In this document: in pieces, positions 7,822-16,432 of the stretch | Layout: the number at the start of each line of letters is the position of its first letter | Numbering within the stretch: the stretch's first letter is position 1 | NCBI GenBank assembly: GCA_019634045.1 | Contig: JAHQWA010000244.1 | Coordinates: forward strand, 1-36,757 | Origin: Saprospiraceae bacterium | GTDB lineage: Bacteria; Bacteroidota; Bacteroidia; Chitinophagales; Saprospiraceae | DNA: 36,757 nt | Direction of reading: 5' to 3' | Position numbers and translations under genes: made by a program | Notes under the pieces: model-generated | What the model was told of the DNA's origin: nothing | Databases searched by the model: none | The model's input: only the letters and a program-made list of their open reading frames with translations

Positions 7822-8850
7822 TTATACTTTACGGGCCAGCGGCAGCTCAAGATTCACCTCATAGCTATTGCCCACTTGCTTTTGTTCCAGTTGAAAATTC
7901 GAGCCATATTGCAGTTCAAGTCGCTTCATCATATTCTCCAGTCCTAGCCCGCCGTAATCATTGTTCCTGCTTTTCTTTGCTCCTACGGAGTTGGCAATCT
8001 TCAATGCACAAAGATCACCCGCTCGAACCTGCACCTCTACCTGAATAAACCCTGCCGGATTATTAATGGCGTCACTATGCTTACAAGCATTCTCTACAAA
8101 ATTGACAATAATCAAGGGGGCAATCAGATGATAGCCCTTTACCCCCTTTGTTTGTAGTACGATATTAGCTTGCTTCGAGTTTTTCATCTTATTAATCTCT
8201 AGAAGATTTTCTACCGCCTCCAATTCCTGTTGTAAGCTCACCAAATCCGCGCTCCCCTCATAGACCATAAAGCGCAAGATCGAGGAGAGTCGCTCTAGCA
8301 TCTCGGATGCTTTAGCATTCCCCATCTGTACATAGGAGTAAATGTTATTCAAGGTATTGAACAGAAAATGGGGATTGATCTGCGATTTCAAGAAATTCAG
8401 CTCTGCTTCCAGTTTCTGTTGACGGAGTTTAAAGGCCCTTTCTTGATTGCTTTGCCAGACTTCTACAAAGTAGTATAAGCTTGAAACGGCCGTGATCAGC
8501 CCTACTAGCAACAAATAATACAAGACATCGCCCCAAAAATATAGATCAAAATCATAGCCAAATGGGAAGATTTGATCCACTACTACAGATAGACTAGCTG
8601 TGAGGAACAAAAGAAGAGCAGTCAAACTTAGATAAAGCCAAGTCCGTCCAGCCTGTAGCATGGGGAGGAGCAAATAATAGTGCGGATAAACCGCTAGCGG
8701 CCAAACCAAGGTTTTACATAAACCATAAGCAAGCGATACGCCCGGATCGCTGTAGTCCATTTCCTCTACGCTAAAAATTAGCAGCAGAATGGTCCAAATC
8801 CCGACTTGCCCAAGGATACTATATAGCTTAAAGGTGGAAGCTCGGATCAT
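7822..8850 (-). CDS. LytS-like sensor histidine kinase (His_kinase family)
   Basis: The protein has 342 residues. Four membrane helices lie near residues 12-27, 48-64, 72-91 and 107-130, followed by a short coiled coil (132-156). The phospho-acceptor box is SQINPHFLFNTLNNIYS with H161. The ATPase region has the N-box NFVENACKHS and glycine box YGGLGLENMMKRL. There is no periplasmic sensor domain, only short loops, as in many Bacteroidota kinases of this family; the signal is probably membrane-borne. It is first in the operon with the LytTR regulator. Confidence 0.93.
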   Translation of the reverse strand: MIRASTFKLYSILGQVGIWTILLLIFSVEEMDYSDPGVSLAYGLCKTLVWPLAVYPHYYLLLPMLQAGRTWLYLSLTALLLFLTASLSVVVDQIFPFGYDFDLYFWGDVLYYLLLVGLITAVSSLYYFVEVWQSNQERAFKLRQQKLEAELNFLKSQINPHFLFNTLNNIYSYVQMGNAKASEMLERLSSILRFMVYEGSADLVSLQQELEAVENLLEINKMKNSKQANIVLQTKGVKGYHLIAPLIIVNFVENACKHSDAINNPAGFIQVEVQVRAGDLCALKIANSVGAKKSRNNDYGGLGLENMMKRLELQYGSNFQLEQKQVGNSYEVNLELPLARKV

Positions 8851-8920
8851 GTAGTAAGTTTAGCAATAATCGCGCTGATTCAAAATTGTTTCCATCAGAA
8901 AGACCTGGGTAGACGATGAG

Positions 8921-8997
8921 TGGGCATCTTTCTCCTATGGATGGTCATCTACAACTCCCTCCTCCACTAAACGGGCATACTCCCCCACTTAAAGAAC
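8921..8997. promoter_or_regulatory. Two direct-repeat pairs with 21-bp period, candidate LytTR sites
   Basis: TGGGCATCT (8921-8929) and TGGTCATCT (8942-8950) match at 8 of 9 positions with a 12-base spacer. A second pair begins CCACTAAA (8964) and CCACTTAA (8985), also 21 bp apart. LytTR regulators bind 9-bp direct repeats separated by 12 bp. The element lies between the divergent kinase gene (start 8850) and the gene at 9084, so it could control either. Confidence 0.5.
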
Positions 8998-9083
8998 AAA
9001 TCCAGACGCTCTTTGAAAAAGTCAGCAGGCTTCGCATTTACCGCTTAAACTTGTCCGCATAAGAGTTTTCTAAAAAACCTAAT

Positions 9084-9662
9084 ATGCAAAGTACCAGCTT
9101 CCTTCTAGTCCTACTATTTAGCTTAGCTATGCTTCCCACGATAGCCCAACCTTCCCCTCCCACAAAGAGCTTGGAAGTAGGTTATTTTGGGCACTATCTG
9201 ATCCAGCCCGGCCTCCGTATTGGCACGTCCATCGATCTTCGAACTTGGACATCAGCGGGGCAGTTGAGCAAGGCTCGTTCACTCTTCATCCAACCACAAT
9301 TAGGCTACTTTCTACAGCCCAATTCACATCAGACCTATCTCGGATCCCTGGGACTCGGCTATGCTATTCAAAAGCCTAAGAAACGGGGATGGTCATATCA
9401 TGCTGTAAGTCTTGGTATCGGTTATCAATATAGGTCAACGCAAGAGGCTTTTGCGGTAAGCCTTGGTGACGGCAGCCGCTCTGGCAAAAAATGGTCAAAC
9501 ACCTCAGGCTGGGTTCCTACCATGAGCTATACGCAGGGAATCCCGATCCATCCCCAACTCGGTGGATACTACCGCCTGATGTTTGGGCAGGTATTTGAAA
9601 AATCAGGACGAAACCTCATTGCGCTTTTCACGGAAATAGGCTTGCGCTTTTACTTTAACTAA
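9084..9662 (+). CDS. Secreted/outer-membrane beta-barrel-like protein, function unknown
   Basis: The protein has 192 residues. A signal peptide (residues 1-21, ending TIAQ) is followed by a chain rich in alternating aromatic and glycine residues (LGYFLQPNSHQTYLGSLGLGYAI, SLGIGYQY). The end TEIGLRFYFN has the terminal aromatic beta-strand typical of outer-membrane barrels. I do not recognise a named family. The gene is divergent from the LytS-like kinase, and the shared 233-base intergenic region holds the candidate LytTR sites. The flavin oxidase gene follows 17 bases later on the same strand, so the two probably share a transcript. Confidence 0.7.
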   Translation: MQSTSFLLVLLFSLAMLPTIAQPSPPTKSLEVGYFGHYLIQPGLRIGTSIDLRTWTSAGQLSKARSLFIQPQLGYFLQPNSHQTYLGSLGLGYAIQKPKKRGWSYHAVSLGIGYQYRSTQEAFAVSLGDGSRSGKKWSNTSGWVPTMSYTQGIPIHPQLGGYYRLMFGQVFEKSGRNLIALFTEIGLRFYFN

Positions 9663-9679
9663 CCTTACAATTGACCGTC

Positions 9680-10867
9680 ATGAACAGAAACGAATTCTTA
9701 AAACACGCCCTTACGATGGGGCTAGGCCTACCCTTCTTGTCCTCTCTCCTTGCCTGCACCGACCAAGGTTTCTTTGGGGCCGACTTTAAGCCTACATTCC
9801 AGGGAAAAGTACTCATTATTGGAGCAGGAGCAGCCGGAATAACGGCCGGCTACATTCTACAAAAGCATAACATTGATTTTCAAATCCTGGAGGCCAATAG
9901 TGACTTTGGTGGAAGAGTGAAGCGATTGGATGGTTTTGCAGATTTTCCGATTGACTTGGGGGGGGAATGGATTCATACTGATCCGGCTATCCTTTCGGAT
10001 CTACTAGGAGATTCGTCCATTGATGCTCATATCGATATCATCAATTATCGCCCCAAGACCATTTCCGTTTGGCGAAACAATAAGCTGCGTAAGATGAATT
10101 TTGCCAGTAATTTCTATCGAGAGTACAAATTCAAAAATACGACCTGGTACGGTTTCTTTGAGCAAAACATGGTGCCTTCCATCGCGGATAAGATGGAGTT
10201 TGAAAAGGTGGTTACGAATATTGACTATACGGGAGAGCAAGTGCAAGTGACTACCCGTACCGGAGACATTTACCCGGCTGATCGCGTGCTAGTTACCGTG
10301 CCCATCAAAATCTTGCAGGAAGAAATGATAAGCTTCGAGCCTGCTTGGCCACTCGAAAAACGAGAGGCCTTAGCAAGCATTGACATGCCAGCTGGTTTGA
10401 AAGTATTCTTAAAGTTTTCGGAACGATTTTATCCGGATATTTTGATGGAAGGTTTGTCTGCTGGCACGGAAAAGACCTATTACGATGCGGCCTTTGGAAA
10501 AGATACCCATGATGCAGTCCTCGGGCTTTTCTCCGCCGGCGAAGCTGCTAAGCACTTCACAGACTTGGGTTCGGATGAGCGAATTCTCCAGGAAGTCTTG
10601 ACGGAACTCGATGCGATTTTTGAGGGGAAGGCCAGTCGATTCTTGGAAGAGGCTGTGGTACAAAATTGGTCAGCAGAACCCTATATACAAGGATCCTATT
10701 CTCATTATGGTAGCAATTTCAATTCAAGCATGCAGACCCTGTTGGAGCCACTGGGACATCAGGTCTACTTCGCCGGCGAAGCATTGAATGAGGGAGGGGA
10801 CACCTCCACGGTGCACGGAGCGGCTGAGTCAGCTTATCGAGTGCTAGAGAAAATGCTACAGAGCTAA
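9680..10867 (+). CDS. FAD-dependent amine oxidase family lipoprotein
   Basis: The protein has 395 residues from the ATG at 9680; an in-frame TTG at 9671 is less likely. The N-terminus is a lipoprotein signal (FLKHALTMGLGLPFLSSLLAC, lipidation Cys26). The FAD Rossmann motif VLIIGAGAAG sits at 44-53, followed by the glutamate-tipped strand FQILEANSDFGGRV and the GG motif DLGGEWIH. The C-terminal FAD signature is YFAGEALNEGGDTSTVHGAAESAYR. It is shorter than typical monoamine oxidases (~450), mostly in the substrate domain. It is likely a periplasmic or membrane-attached oxidase of an amine or related substrate. The exact substrate is not predictable. Confidence 0.88.
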   Translation: MNRNEFLKHALTMGLGLPFLSSLLACTDQGFFGADFKPTFQGKVLIIGAGAAGITAGYILQKHNIDFQILEANSDFGGRVKRLDGFADFPIDLGGEWIHTDPAILSDLLGDSSIDAHIDIINYRPKTISVWRNNKLRKMNFASNFYREYKFKNTTWYGFFEQNMVPSIADKMEFEKVVTNIDYTGEQVQVTTRTGDIYPADRVLVTVPIKILQEEMISFEPAWPLEKREALASIDMPAGLKVFLKFSERFYPDILMEGLSAGTEKTYYDAAFGKDTHDAVLGLFSAGEAAKHFTDLGSDERILQEVLTELDAIFEGKASRFLEEAVVQNWSAEPYIQGSYSHYGSNFNSSMQTLLEPLGHQVYFAGEALNEGGDTSTVHGAAESAYRVLEKMLQS

Positions 10868-10913
10868 AGCACGGTGGAGGGGGCGATGCACCAAGTCAGT
10901 CCTCCTTCAACCT

Positions 10914-11489
10914 TTAGGCTACACCTTTCTTCACGCTCAACATCTGATAGGGAGTTTCCGAGCGATGACCCGTTTCGCTATCTATAAAAGTGTAGCGTAG
11001 GTGGCTTCGGTCAATTTCTTCCAGCTTATTGAGGCGAGCAATTATAGTATCTAAAATTTCTATTTTATCCCCGGTATCTTGTATACAGATAGTGATAATG
11101 GTATGGAGCTTTGCCTGTACAAAGATCCTCTCTAATAAAGCAATTTCTTGGGCGCGCTCCCGTTTGCGAAAGTGAAACATACTATCCAGTAGGATATAAT
11201 CATAATTTCCAAAACCGGTATACGTATAGATATCAGCGACCTCTCCCTGTAAGGATAACCCTTGCTGTTCTGCAACTGCACTCAATTGCTTGATTCCCAC
11301 CTTAGAGCTATCGATTCCCATTACCTCAAATCCAAGTTTGGCCAAGGCGATAGCATCTCTTCCTTGACCGCAGCCAAGATCAAGCAGTTTGCCTTTCGAA
11401 GGTAGGGAGCTGTAAAATTCGAGCAGTTCTGGATACGGCGCGCCAAAGAGGTTATCTGTTTGGTAGTATTTATCGTAAGCCTCGCTCAT
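10914..11489 (-). CDS. Class I SAM-dependent methyltransferase (TehB-like)
   Basis: The protein has 191 residues. SAM-binding motif I is LLDLGCGQGRDAIALAKLGF (36-55), and motif II is an acidic strand end (VMGIDSSKVGI). DYILLDSMFHF occupies the motif IV position. The opening, DKYYQTDNLFGAPYPELLEF, resembles TehB and related small-molecule methyltransferases. It is a monocistronic minus-strand gene converging on the oxidase gene. The GC-rich 46-base gap between stops can form a weak GGAGG/CCTCC hairpin. The substrate is unknown; tellurite resistance should not be assumed. Confidence 0.85.
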   Translation of the reverse strand: MSEAYDKYYQTDNLFGAPYPELLEFYSSLPSKGKLLDLGCGQGRDAIALAKLGFEVMGIDSSKVGIKQLSAVAEQQGLSLQGEVADIYTYTGFGNYDYILLDSMFHFRKRERAQEIALLERIFVQAKLHTIITICIQDTGDKIEILDTIIARLNKLEEIDRSHLRYTFIDSETGHRSETPYQMLSVKKGVA

Positions 11490-11560
11490 TCGTTCCGTTT
11501 TAGCTATGGCAAAGCTAAGGGAGGAGGCTGGTTTTAGCTAAGAATTAGAAGGGTATTTCT

Positions 11561-12256
11561 CTATTGTACTTCCACCTCATCAGTCAAAATAAATCCACTA
11601 CCGTACACATTGGTAATCTTGATGCTCTCATCCTGGCCTAGGTACTTACGTAGACGAGAAATAAAAACATCCATGCTTCGGCGTGTGAAATAATCGTTGT
11701 TATTCCATATGTCTTTCAGGACGTGGCGGCGGGCCAAAAGCCGGCCTTTGTGCTGGCAGAGCAAACGGAGTAGCTGTGCTTCGCGCTCGGTGAGCAGTTG
11801 CTCTTTTCCTTGATAGCTTAGTTTTTGATTGGAGTAGTCGAATTGGTAATCCCCGATTTGGTAGGAGATCGGTTGGTCGATGGAATTTACGGATCGGCGA
11901 AGCACTGCTTTAATCCTTGCTACCAGCTCTTCCTCATCTACCGGTTTAACGATATAGTCATCAGCGCCTAGGTTAAAACCTTTTAGCTTATCTACTTTCA
12001 GCGATTTAGCCGTAAGGAAAATAATTGGAACCCTGGGGTCCAAGTGCCGCAATTCTTCCGCTAAAGTGAACCCATCCATTTCTGGCATCATCACATCGAG
12101 GATACAAAGGTCAAAAGATTCCTTCCTGAATGTATTGAGTCCTGCTCGCCCGTCTTTTGCTAAACTTAATTGATAGCCTTTCATTTCCAGGTACTCCCGA
12201 AGTACATAACCTAGTGTATCATTGTCTTCTACCAGTAACAGATGGGGTCTTCGCAT
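11561..12256 (-). CDS. OmpR-family response regulator (RprY-like)
   Basis: The protein has 231 residues. The receiver (1-120) has acidic residues E10/D11, phospho-acceptor D54 (LCILDVMMPEMDGF) and GADDYIVKPVDEEEL. The winged-helix effector (about 130-228) contains LLTEREAQLLRLLCQHKGRL and YFTRRSMDVFISRLRKYL. Sequence and pairing are like Bacteroidota RprXY-type systems. It is translated 10 bases after the stop of the kinase gene. Its regulon is not evident from the window. Confidence 0.92.
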   Translation of the reverse strand: MRRPHLLLVEDNDTLGYVLREYLEMKGYQLSLAKDGRAGLNTFRKESFDLCILDVMMPEMDGFTLAEELRHLDPRVPIIFLTAKSLKVDKLKGFNLGADDYIVKPVDEEELVARIKAVLRRSVNSIDQPISYQIGDYQFDYSNQKLSYQGKEQLLTEREAQLLRLLCQHKGRLLARRHVLKDIWNNNDYFTRRSMDVFISRLRKYLGQDESIKITNVYGSGFILTDEVEVQ

Positions 12257-12266
12257 TTGATGATAT

Positions 12267-13577
12267 TTAAGCGTTGATGGTCTCTTTTTCTAAACGTTCT
12301 TTTCTTTCAAAAGGCAGTAAAATGCTAAATGTACTCCCTTGCCCGGGTATACTTTGCAATGCCAACTGCCCACCGTGCGCCTCGATGATGTGTTTCACAT
12401 AGCTCAAGCCTAAGCCAAAGCCCTTGACATTATGCAGATTGCCCGTAGGAACGCGGTAGAACTTCTCGAAAATTTTCTTTTGATGTTCTAAAGCAATTCC
12501 AATTCCGTCATCGGCCAATTCCAAATGCAAGTGGGTGTCCGTATTATAACTTCGGATTCGAAGTTGCAATGGCGCAGGGTTATACTTGATCGCATTTTCA
12601 ATAATGTTCTGTAGAGCGTTTTGTAAATGAACCTGATCTACCCGGGCATGACTTTCTTCTGCCTGTAGATCCAACAACAATCTCCCCCCTTGCTCCTCTA
12701 GCTTAAAATGATAACGCTCCGTCAGTTGCTCGACCAGGGAATGGACATTCTGCAACTGTTGATCCAACTCATATTTTCCGTTCTCCAATGAAGCCAGTTC
12801 TAGGACTTTCTCTATATGCCCTTTCATCTGCTCATTTTCCTTCTCCATCAGATTGAGATATTCCTGTACTTTCGGCTGTTGGTTTTGCAAGCGCTGGCGT
12901 AGCATTTTCAGGAGCAAAGAACTAGAAAAAACGGGAGTCTTTAATTCGTGTGTCAAGTTATTGATAAAGTCATTTTTCACCTCATCCAAGCGCTTTTGCC
13001 GGTTTAGGTTTCGAATCAGCCAGGCCAAACAGAAGACTAAGAGCAACAGAAATAAAATGGATGGAATAATCAGGATGGCCAGCCGTCCCAGTAAATAGTT
13101 GAAGAGGTGATCCACATGTAGATGCAATTCCGGCTGGCACTGGCAAGTACTCGTCAACTGTCCGTTGAGCCTTCGGCGGAATTCCTCGTAACGATCATTC
13201 TCCTTATGGAACTCAGTCGTCACTAGCAAGGTATCCTTTAGGAAAGGCGCTAGTAGGCCCAGTTCATACTCCAGCAGTATCCCGCGCCGGGATAGGGCCT
13301 GGTCGACAAACAGCTGCAAGCTATCTTCCAAACGATGAGGGATCAACAACTCGGGACTAGCTAATTCACGTTCCCGCTGTTCGCTCAGTCGCTGCAACAT
13401 CAGTTGCGTCTCAAAGGATCGATTGATCGCTATATTCACATCCGCAAGCGCAGCCCGCATGCCTTGATCAATCTTGCCTTTTTCCAATAATAGGCCCGTG
13501 CGCAACAACTGGTATTGCACCAACACCAGCCCCATCAAAGACAGGGCCACCAATCCAACTACAAGCCGTCTACTCAC
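12267..13577 (-). CDS. HisKA-type sensor histidine kinase
   Basis: The protein has 436 residues. TM1 is at 5-27 and TM2 at about 162-190, flanking a ~135-residue periplasmic sensor with a CQCQ motif (145-148). The dimerisation domain has FINNLTHELKTPVFSSSLLL with H210. The catalytic domain has the N-box ALQNIIENAIKYNP, the G1 box ELADDGIGIA and GFGLGLSYVKHII. No HAMP domain is visible, since the helix runs almost directly into HisKA. It is the first gene of the two-gene operon with the OmpR regulator. Confidence 0.93.
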   Translation of the reverse strand: MSRRLVVGLVALSLMGLVLVQYQLLRTGLLLEKGKIDQGMRAALADVNIAINRSFETQLMLQRLSEQRERELASPELLIPHRLEDSLQLFVDQALSRRGILLEYELGLLAPFLKDTLLVTTEFHKENDRYEEFRRRLNGQLTSTCQCQPELHLHVDHLFNYLLGRLAILIIPSILFLLLLVFCLAWLIRNLNRQKRLDEVKNDFINNLTHELKTPVFSSSLLLKMLRQRLQNQQPKVQEYLNLMEKENEQMKGHIEKVLELASLENGKYELDQQLQNVHSLVEQLTERYHFKLEEQGGRLLLDLQAEESHARVDQVHLQNALQNIIENAIKYNPAPLQLRIRSYNTDTHLHLELADDGIGIALEHQKKIFEKFYRVPTGNLHNVKGFGLGLSYVKHIIEAHGGQLALQSIPGQGSTFSILLPFERKERLEKETINA

Positions 13578-13683
13578 TTTTACAATTTAATCAATTTAAG
13601 TCTTGCTGGCTACCCTATTAACGCTTAATTGGAGTCATTAACCTTTTGTTTGCATTGCGATTGGGCCAGCTATACGACAATTC

Positions 13684-14667
13684 CTACTTTGCCGGAACCA
13701 GCTGTAGACTCACCAGATAAGCACAATGATCGGAAGCAACAGTATCTTGAATGACCACGCGATCTAATACTTTCCAGCGATTTTCCGGATGAAACATAAC
13801 ATAGTCGATTTTAATCCGCGGCTGGTCCGAAGGATAAGTGGGGGCTGGCTCCCCTATTCCGTAGCTAGTTGTCCAATGCTGTTGCAAAATACGGATCGGT
13901 TCGCTCCCGGGCTTGGCATTGAGATCACCAACCAGAATTGTAGGATACTCGTTTTGAGAAAACACCTCATTAATCTTTTCCACTTGCAATATCCTTCCCG
14001 CTTCTCCTTCATGCGCTAAATGGGTACCCACAAAAGCAATCGTATCTCCAGAAGGAATGATCGTTACCACCTCCAGGGCAGCCCTGGGCTCCTGTTTAGG
14101 AAGATTCGGCAGCGCTACCACGCGGCTTTGTAGGATCGAAAATCGGGACAAGACCGCTTCTCCATACTGCCCTCCGTCAAAATCCATGGCCTTGCCAAAC
14201 AAGGGTACCATGTGAGTCCTCCAACCTATTTCTGTCGCTAAATCATATCGTTTAGAGCGATTCGCCTTAAAGTCTACTTCTTGCATGGCCACTAGGTCCG
14301 GGTCGTATTTCTTAATCAGATTCGCCAGGACGTCAAGATTGAAGTCCCCTTTCGTGGTACGACCGTGTAATATATTAAAGGACAGGACTTTAACAATTTT
14401 GTTGCTATCCAAGTTCGACTGCCCCCACATTGGGCCAACCAGCAATAGGATAAGCCAGCTAGAGATCAAGCGGAACTTGAGGGAACAGGTCCTTCCTTTG
14501 AGCAGTAGGCGATGCGAATTCGGAAGGCAGAACCAAGGTCTTATCAGCCCGTTTTCCCATTTCCATCTTCCGGTTTTCGAGGTATGATCACGCTTTGCTG
14601 AAGCCTTAAACTTCAAGGTACCTACAAACACTCCAGCTAAGAATTTACTATTCAGTGGGTAATTCAT
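13684..14667 (-). CDS. Endonuclease/exonuclease/phosphatase (EEP) family protein
   Basis: The frame runs open from 14724. I chose the ATG at 14667 because its upstream (GATTACAAA) is A-rich, as is common for Bacteroidota starts. The catalytic domain is intact: VLSFNILHGR (Asn), LVAMQEVD (Glu), GTHLAHEG (His), LVGDLNAKPGS (Asp/Asn), IDYVMF, and the C-terminal SDHCAY pair. This is the Mg-dependent phosphodiesterase/phosphatase fold. A signal-peptide-like stretch (LISSWLILLLVGPMWGQS) lies about 66 residues inside, so a TTG at 14469 or another non-ATG start may be the real one, giving an exported enzyme. Substrate unknown. Confidence 0.85.
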   Translation of the reverse strand: MNYPLNSKFLAGVFVGTLKFKASAKRDHTSKTGRWKWENGLIRPWFCLPNSHRLLLKGRTCSLKFRLISSWLILLLVGPMWGQSNLDSNKIVKVLSFNILHGRTTKGDFNLDVLANLIKKYDPDLVAMQEVDFKANRSKRYDLATEIGWRTHMVPLFGKAMDFDGGQYGEAVLSRFSILQSRVVALPNLPKQEPRAALEVVTIIPSGDTIAFVGTHLAHEGEAGRILQVEKINEVFSQNEYPTILVGDLNAKPGSEPIRILQQHWTTSYGIGEPAPTYPSDQPRIKIDYVMFHPENRWKVLDRVVIQDTVASDHCAYLVSLQLVPAK

Positions 14668-14850
14668 TTTGTAATCTTCTGATTTTAAGTTGGTTTTAAA
14701 AATGATGGCGGGGCGATCGCTCAAAAATAAAAGTAATTATCAAGAGCTAAGCATTTACTTAACATACTAAATGTATCTAAGGGGTTTCCATTGCTCAACT
14801 TTTTTTGTTGCTTTGCAGTCCAAATTTGACCAAGAACCAAATACGCTAAA

Positions 14851-16251
14851 ATGAAAAAGAGGATTTCCCTATTGATTACCAGCCTACTTCTTCATGTGCT
14901 GGTATTCGCACAACTAACCTTAAAAGTCACTTCACTTCCTTCCAACACCCCTTCTGATGCAGACATTTACGTGGCGGGGTCCTTTACGGACTGGGCCCCT
15001 GACAATCCGGATTTCATTCTTACTAAACTAGAAGATGGGAGTCGACAAATTACCGTAAACCCTTCTCCGGGCTTGCTTAAATTTAAATTTACTCGAGGTG
15101 GATGGACCTCTGTAGAAGGCAATGCTGAGGGCGGCTTTCTTCCTGATCGACAGCTGCAGTATGACGGGACCGAACAAACGCTTGAGCTCACGATACTTAG
15201 CTGGGAAGGACAGTCTACGAGTAACAGTACGGCAGCAGAAAATGTACAGATTATTTCTGAAGACTTTGCTATTCCTCAATTGGACCGAAGTCGTAGAATC
15301 TGGATCTACTTACCGCCAGATTATGATTCTTCTAGCAAATATTATCCGGTTTTATACATGCAAGATGGCCAAAACCTATTTGATGCCACCACCAGTTTTG
15401 GTCAGGAATGGCAGGTCGACGAATCGCTGAATCAGCTATTTGAGCAGGGAGATCAGGGAGTGATCGTCGTAGGTATCGATAATGGAGGTGCAGATCGATT
15501 GAACGAATATACGCCTTGGTCCAACCCTACCTACGGCGGTGGAGAGGGGGAAGCTTATGTGAACTTCCTAGTAGAAACACTCAAGCCTTACATTGACAGT
15601 AGTTACAGAACGCGCCCGGAGCGGGAGTACACTGGCATTATGGGCTCTTCCTTGGGCGGTCTGATCTCTATGTATGCAGTGATCAATCGCCAGGACATCT
15701 TCAGTAAGGCCGGCATCTTTTCTCCTTCCTTTTGGTTTACCGAAGAAGTCTACCGATTGGTGGAAGAACTAGGCAAACAAGAAGATTTGCGGATTTACTT
15801 GATTGGTGGAGTGACGGAAAGTAGTTCTATGGTAAATGATCTCAATCGGATGTACAATACCTTACAAACAGTTGGGTTTCAAACAGGAGAGCTTCAATTG
15901 CTTACCCATGCTGATGGGCAACATAGCGAATGGTATTGGGCTCGGGAGTTTCCGGCAGCCTACGAATGGCTTTTTGCCAACACGCTGCCAACCCACACAG
16001 GCGAGCCTCAAGCCTACCAAATCAAACTCAGCCCTAACCCAGCAGATAGCATGCTCCGATTCCAAATACCGTCAAGATTTGGAGATGTACAGCTCGAGAT
16101 GTTTGACATGAACGGGCAAAAGGTATTGAATCGCCAACCACTTAATGGTCAACCGATCTACCTAAAACAGCTCCCAACCGGCACCTATGTAGTGAAGTTG
16201 TACCACCATCACAAGTTCTTGGAAAGCCAAACCCTAGTCATCGCCCGCTAG
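14851..16251 (+). CDS. T9SS-exported esterase with N-terminal CBM-like domain
   Basis: The protein has 466 residues. A signal peptide (1-20) is followed by a starch-binding or CBM48/20-like beta-sandwich (about 24-117: DADIYVAGSFTDWAPDNPDF). Next is an Esterase D/PF00756 alpha/beta-hydrolase domain (about 132-378). The nucleophile elbow is GSSLGG with Ser267, the candidate histidine is H358 (HADGQHSEW), and VLYMQDGQNLFD marks the family. The C-terminus (about 391-466: IKLSPNPADSMLRF, GTYVVKLY) is a Por_Secre_tail-type T9SS sorting domain. It is therefore likely a secreted or surface carbohydrate-ester hydrolase. It lies 183 bases from the divergent EEP gene. Confidence 0.92.
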   Translation: MKKRISLLITSLLLHVLVFAQLTLKVTSLPSNTPSDADIYVAGSFTDWAPDNPDFILTKLEDGSRQITVNPSPGLLKFKFTRGGWTSVEGNAEGGFLPDRQLQYDGTEQTLELTILSWEGQSTSNSTAAENVQIISEDFAIPQLDRSRRIWIYLPPDYDSSSKYYPVLYMQDGQNLFDATTSFGQEWQVDESLNQLFEQGDQGVIVVGIDNGGADRLNEYTPWSNPTYGGGEGEAYVNFLVETLKPYIDSSYRTRPEREYTGIMGSSLGGLISMYAVINRQDIFSKAGIFSPSFWFTEEVYRLVEELGKQEDLRIYLIGGVTESSSMVNDLNRMYNTLQTVGFQTGELQLLTHADGQHSEWYWAREFPAAYEWLFANTLPTHTGEPQAYQIKLSPNPADSMLRFQIPSRFGDVQLEMFDMNGQKVLNRQPLNGQPIYLKQLPTGTYVVKLYHHHKFLESQTLVIAR

Positions 16252-16432
16252 TCTTTGCACAGGAGTCCTTCTGAAAAGCCAAAAACGCGGCGCTAAGCCT
16301 TTGGCAAATTTCAGAGCGGCTCCTGCACCGCCACCCTCCCATTCGTCCAACTTGCGAAAATGCTGGCTTTACCCTACCTTACTGTCAAGAACCAATGCCC
16401 TCCATCAATTGCTACCTCCAAGCCGATTCACT

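Noticed and set aside
16301-16432. N-terminal extension of the coiled-coil protein from a TTG
   Set aside because: The extension is Pro/Ser-rich and the ATG at 16433 gives a proper export signal.
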